A stretch of DNA of 64,000 bases, taken from the NCBI RefSeq assembly GCF_001636315.1, contig NZ_KV440949.1, forward strand, positions 3,094,973-3,158,972, in the 5' to 3' direction. Below the pieces are notes generated by a model. It had not been told where the DNA came from. It worked only from the letters and a program-made list of their open reading frames with translations, and ran no database searches. The stretch is from Neobacillus mesonae. GTDB taxonomy: Bacteria > Bacillota > Bacilli > Bacillales > Cytobacillaceae. Positions within the stretch are counted from its first letter, which is position 1; every line of letters starts with the position of its first letter. Made by a program: the position numbers and the translations under genes. Positions 61,542 through 64,000 of the stretch are shown here, piece after piece.

Positions 61542-62411
61542 TTACTTGCAAAGTTCCTTCGCTGTTACATCACCAGGGATTTCTTTTTCGGTAAAACCGA
61601 ACTCACTGATAATGTCCAAAAGTTCTCCGGATTCTTTTAACTTTTTAAGTTCTTTGTTATAGGCTTGCAAAATTTCGTCATCACCAGGTTTAAAGGCAGC
61701 AGCCCCATACCCGCGGACACTTTCTCCGTCAACAACAGGCTGGGTGAAATCTTCGACGATTTCAATATTTTTAGCATTGGCTGTTTCAAGAGCGGATTTT
61801 AGTGTAGGCCCTGTCATGGTAATCGCGTCTACACGCTTCGATTCAAGTGCGGTGATGTTGGATGGAATATCGGTGACAAATTCCATCTGGCTTTCTTTCA
61901 CACCTGCAGCTTTAAGATACTCAATTTCAATTGCCCCGTTCATGACAGATACCTTAACGTCAGGATTTTTTGCAATGTCCTTGTAGTTGTGGATATTTTT
62001 GGGGTTTCCCTTTTGAACGGCAAGTGCTTCACCAATCGTATAATCCGGTTCCCCAAAAGCTACTTGTTCACAGCGTTTTGGTGTTATATACATTCCAGCT
62101 GTAATAACATCAAATTTCCCAGCCTTTAGCCCAGGTATGAGTGAGCTAAATTTCGTTAACTTTCCTTCCATTTCTTCAATACCCATTTTCTTAAAGATGG
62201 TACGGGCAACTTCAACGGCTTCACCTGTCAGGTTCCCGTTTTCGTCTTCGTATGCATATGGTTTTTCGCCGGCGAAGCCAACGACAATTTTTCCTTCCTT
62301 CTTTGCCTTTTCAAGGGTAGACATATTCTTATCCCCTGAAGTGGTGACCGAACATGCGGCAAGCAATAGAGCTGATAGACAAAATATCATAATGGCTTTT
62401 ATTTTTTTCAA
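61542..62411 (-). CDS. ehuB: Ectoine/hydroxyectoine-binding lipoprotein EhuB
   Basis: A 289-residue solute-binding lipoprotein: a TTG start at 62411 behind GAGGGGGA, signal IMIFCLSALLLAAC with lipobox, then KIVVGFAGEKPYAYEDENG, GMYITPKRCEQVAFGEPDY and VRGYGAAAFKPGDDE, all typical of EhuB. It binds ectoines outside the cell membrane for EhuCDA. Upstream in-frame ATGs (to 62513) are inside the promoter and were rejected. Confidence 0.82.
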   Translation of the reverse strand: MKKIKAIMIFCLSALLLAACSVTTSGDKNMSTLEKAKKEGKIVVGFAGEKPYAYEDENGNLTGEAVEVARTIFKKMGIEEMEGKLTKFSSLIPGLKAGKFDVITAGMYITPKRCEQVAFGEPDYTIGEALAVQKGNPKNIHNYKDIAKNPDVKVSVMNGAIEIEYLKAAGVKESQMEFVTDIPSNITALESKRVDAITMTGPTLKSALETANAKNIEIVEDFTQPVVDGESVRGYGAAAFKPGDDEILQAYNKELKKLKESGELLDIISEFGFTEKEIPGDVTAKELCK

Positions 62412-62840
62412 ATCAATCCCCCTCAAATTTTGTATTTCCTGATTGGAGAAATGGAAGAAAACTGGGCATGTGGGTATGTGTTTCATTGTAACGGATGGAA
62501 AATATTCAGACAAATCGGATATCTTAGGGTTATTTGGAGTGAGACTGTCTTACACGGTCTCTTGTCAAAAGAGCGGTTATTTACATAGTTATCCTCCCGG
62601 ATGCTCCTGAATGCTATACAATACTATGTATATTCGGTTAATTTATCCTAAAATAGAAAATGGAACCAAAGTCTCAATAGGAAACTTCAAACACGCATCA
62701 TACCAACGTTTTAGTGTGGGTGATGTGCTGGTATATGAAAATCCAAATAAAACTTTAAAAAATTATTAAAAAAAGTGTAGGGTTATTGCAAAATCATTTC
62801 GTCTATTACAGTGAACAAATCAAAAAGAAGGGGGGAGAGA
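62412..62840. promoter_or_regulatory. 429-bp divergent region: ehu operon / sigma factor
   Basis: For the minus strand TTGTCT (62508-62513), 17 bp and TACAAT (62485-62490) give a good sigma-A promoter for ehuB. GAGACTGT / ACGGTCTC at 62541-62561 is a small hairpin with no T-run. The plus-strand promoter of the sigma factor is not clear; CGTCTA at 62800-62805 resembles an ECF -10 but no matching -35 (AAC) is in place. No gene is visible. Confidence 0.5.
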
Positions 62841-63389
62841 GTGATTACGGACACTGTGTTAATTGAAGAAGTGCTGCAAGGCAATGACCATGCCTTCCGT
62901 TTGTTGGTTGAGAAATACCGTAATGATGTGTTCCGGACCGTCTTTGCGGTGCTTCATGACCAAAAGGAAGCAGAAGATGCGGCACAGGAAGTGTTTATAA
63001 AAATTTATACCTCTCTCCCCCAATATGAATATCAAGGCTTTAAAACATGGATGACACGAATTGCTGTAAATCATGCGATCGATGTGAAACGAAAACAAGT
63101 GAGAAGAAAAGAGGAAATCATTGAGACGATAGAAGAGCAAGTGGTTGGGACGCCGCGGGATGATGTAGAAAAAACGATTATCGAAACGGACCGGCGCAGG
63201 CTCGTTAGAAAAAGGCTGGGGGAGCTGCCGGAGAATTACCGTGATGTCATCTACGGATTTTATATCGAGGAAAAAAGCTATCAGCAAATGGCCAAGGAAC
63301 AGAACGTGCAAGTGAAAACAATTGAAACCAAATTGTACCGGGCGCGAAATTGGATGAAGAAGAATTGGAAGGAGGACGATTTTTCATGA
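62841..63389 (+). CDS. ECF-type RNA polymerase sigma factor
   Basis: A 182-residue sigma factor with sigma-2 (RLLVEKYRNDVFRTVFAVLH, AEDAAQEVFIKIYTSLP) and sigma-4 (LGELPENYRDVIYGFYIEEK, QMAKEQNVQVKTIETKLYRA) domains. The start GTG 62841 follows AAGGGGGG; a GTG at 62811 has no site. It overlaps its anti-sigma gene by 4 bp. Which stress it answers is not visible; it resembles SigX/SigV-type cell-envelope factors. Confidence 0.9.
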   Translation: MITDTVLIEEVLQGNDHAFRLLVEKYRNDVFRTVFAVLHDQKEAEDAAQEVFIKIYTSLPQYEYQGFKTWMTRIAVNHAIDVKRKQVRRKEEIIETIEEQVVGTPRDDVEKTIIETDRRRLVRKRLGELPENYRDVIYGFYIEEKSYQQMAKEQNVQVKTIETKLYRARNWMKKNWKEDDFS

Positions 63390-63895
63390 CGCATTACACC
63401 TATGAAGAATGGCTGAAATACGTACGAAATGAACTAGAAAGCAGTACTCGTGAAAATCTTGAAACCCATTTATACACATGCGACCAATGCTTAGAACACT
63501 ACCTGCAAGCCGTAGAAGCAAACGAAACATCGCTCCCAACCCTTTCAAACGAACAAAACTTCACCGACCTCGTCATGAAGCAAGTTTCGGCAGTACCGGC
63601 AGCGGTGCCTGACACTAATTCGGAAATAGTTCGGGAAATGGTGCCTGACACCAAAGATGACACCAAATTACAAAAAAGGCCATTTTATCAGCAGGCGGTG
63701 TTTCATTATTTGCTGGCGGTGGCTGCGACGTTGTTGTTGATGTTTTCTGGGGCGTTTCAGTCGCTGGTGAAGTATGCGGCAGTGTTTGATTCGCAGAGTG
63801 TGCAGGAAAGGAAGCCTTCGGTGACGGAAGGTGTTATGAATAAGACATTTGCATGGATGGACTCTTTGGAGAAGAAGGAGGCAATTAAGAAATGA
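63386..63895 (+). CDS. Zinc-binding transmembrane anti-sigma factor with repeat-encoded insertion
   Basis: A 169-residue anti-sigma factor: HLYTCDQCLEHY (residues 27-38) is a His-Cys-Cys zinc site of the ZAS type, and FHYLLAVAATLLLMFSGAFQ the membrane helix. Between them VPDTNSE and VPDTKDD (about residues 74-91) are encoded by two copies of a short palindromic repeat. ATG 63386 is 10 bases after AAGGAGG. It should hold the sigma factor at the membrane. Confidence 0.85.
   Translation: MTHYTYEEWLKYVRNELESSTRENLETHLYTCDQCLEHYLQAVEANETSLPTLSNEQNFTDLVMKQVSAVPAAVPDTNSEIVREMVPDTKDDTKLQKRPFYQQAVFHYLLAVAATLLLMFSGAFQSLVKYAAVFDSQSVQERKPSVTEGVMNKTFAWMDSLEKKEAIKK
63603..63653 (+). repeat. Two in-frame copies of the GGTGCCTGACACC repeat
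   Basis: GGTGCCTGACACT (63604-63616) and TGGTGCCTGACACCA (63639-63653) lie 35 bp apart inside the anti-sigma gene. The second is the reverse complement of 39931-39945. Confidence 0.7.
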
Positions 63896-64000
63896 AAAAC
63901 TCAACGAAGGCATTAACATTATCGTTATTTCCGGGCCTCGGTCATATTTACTTCGGTAACGTGGTTCGCGGTGGCCTTTATTTACTATCCGTTGTCGGCT
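63892..64000 (+). CDS. Start of a small membrane protein (cut by window end)
   Basis: The first 36 residues, KALTLSLFPGLGHIYFGNVV followed by RGGLYLLSVVG, resemble TM2-domain-type proteins with GxGHIY turn and a membrane helix. It overlaps the anti-sigma gene by 4 bp (ATGA) and so belongs to the sigma operon. The rest lies outside. Confidence 0.7.
   Translation, partial: MKNSTKALTLSLFPGLGHIYFGNVVRGGLYLLSVVG

Noticed and set aside
62541-62561. Hairpin GAGACTGT/ACGGTCTC as a terminator or T-box
   Set aside because: No T-run follows and no T-box or specifier motif is present.

Overview
The window is chromosomal DNA of a low-GC, endospore-forming Gram-positive rod of the Bacillus/Neobacillus type. 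I infer this from strong AGGAGG-type ribosome-binding sites, GTG/TTG starts, the pur operon in Bacillus subtilis order behind a PurR-box pair and guanine riboswitch, the yerA-yerB-yerC-pcrB-pcrA-ligA-camS block, gatCAB near a putP/opuE-type carrier, and a spore-germinant receptor operon. I cannot fix the species from the window. I see no rRNA, tRNA, CRISPR array, prophage or insertion sequence.

Layout. 1-2.6 kb: end of a 52-bp repeat array, a secreted beta-propeller protein, yebE and yebG, then the pur control region. 2.6-16.1 kb: the purine operon purEKBCSQLFMNHD, closed by a terminator. Its genes overlap tightly except before purC and, strikingly, before purD, where ten 52-bp hairpin units intervene. 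16.1-28.4 kb: small membrane proteins, then yerA, yerB, yerC, pcrB, pcrA, ligA, camS and a 1-pyrroline-5-carboxylate dehydrogenase gene with a catabolite-repression-like site. 28.4-33.4 kb (minus strand): a germinant receptor operon of order B-A-C-C. 33.9-38.2 kb: a 1433-residue bacillopeptidase F-like protease. 38.3-42.2 kb: accessory genes, two of them probably decayed, plus a lipoprotein and an unrecognised His-rich membrane protein pair. 42.5-47.2 kb: glyoxylate shunt (aceB, aceA) and a peptide transporter. 47.3-50.7 kb: small enzymes and a small regulator pair. 50.8-54.0 kb: gatCAB. 54.5-58.4 kb: putP/opuE, a thioredoxin-like protein, another 52-bp array and plsY. 58.4-62.4 kb: a methyltransferase and an ectoine-type ABC importer (ehuBCDA). 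62.8-64 kb: an ECF sigma factor, its zinc anti-sigma factor and the start of a third gene.

How the genes work together. The pur operon makes IMP from PRPP and appears controlled twice: by PurR at the promoter and by guanine through a riboswitch-terminator. The pcrA/ligA block serves DNA repair, camS is a lipoprotein, and the gat genes make Gln-tRNA(Gln). Proline/glutamate use (pruA/rocA, putP/opuE) and ectoine uptake suggest compatible-solute handling.

The least explained content is non-coding. Five intergenic arrays (1-237, 14146-14670, 16234-16400, 47786-48311, 56852-57440) have different sequences but the same 52-bp period, and each unit carries one inverted repeat about 25-29 bp wide. 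Three smaller arrays (20114-20230, 42256-42348, 57535-57603) repeat a 9-bp motif about every 21 bp. A constant period of two or five helical turns with a free sequence is the best candidate here for an undescribed system. Other notable points are an ehuC with no ATG, GTG or TTG start that fits (best start ATC), and a short palindromic repeat that adds residues to the anti-sigma factor and supplies the stop codon of an unrelated lipoprotein.
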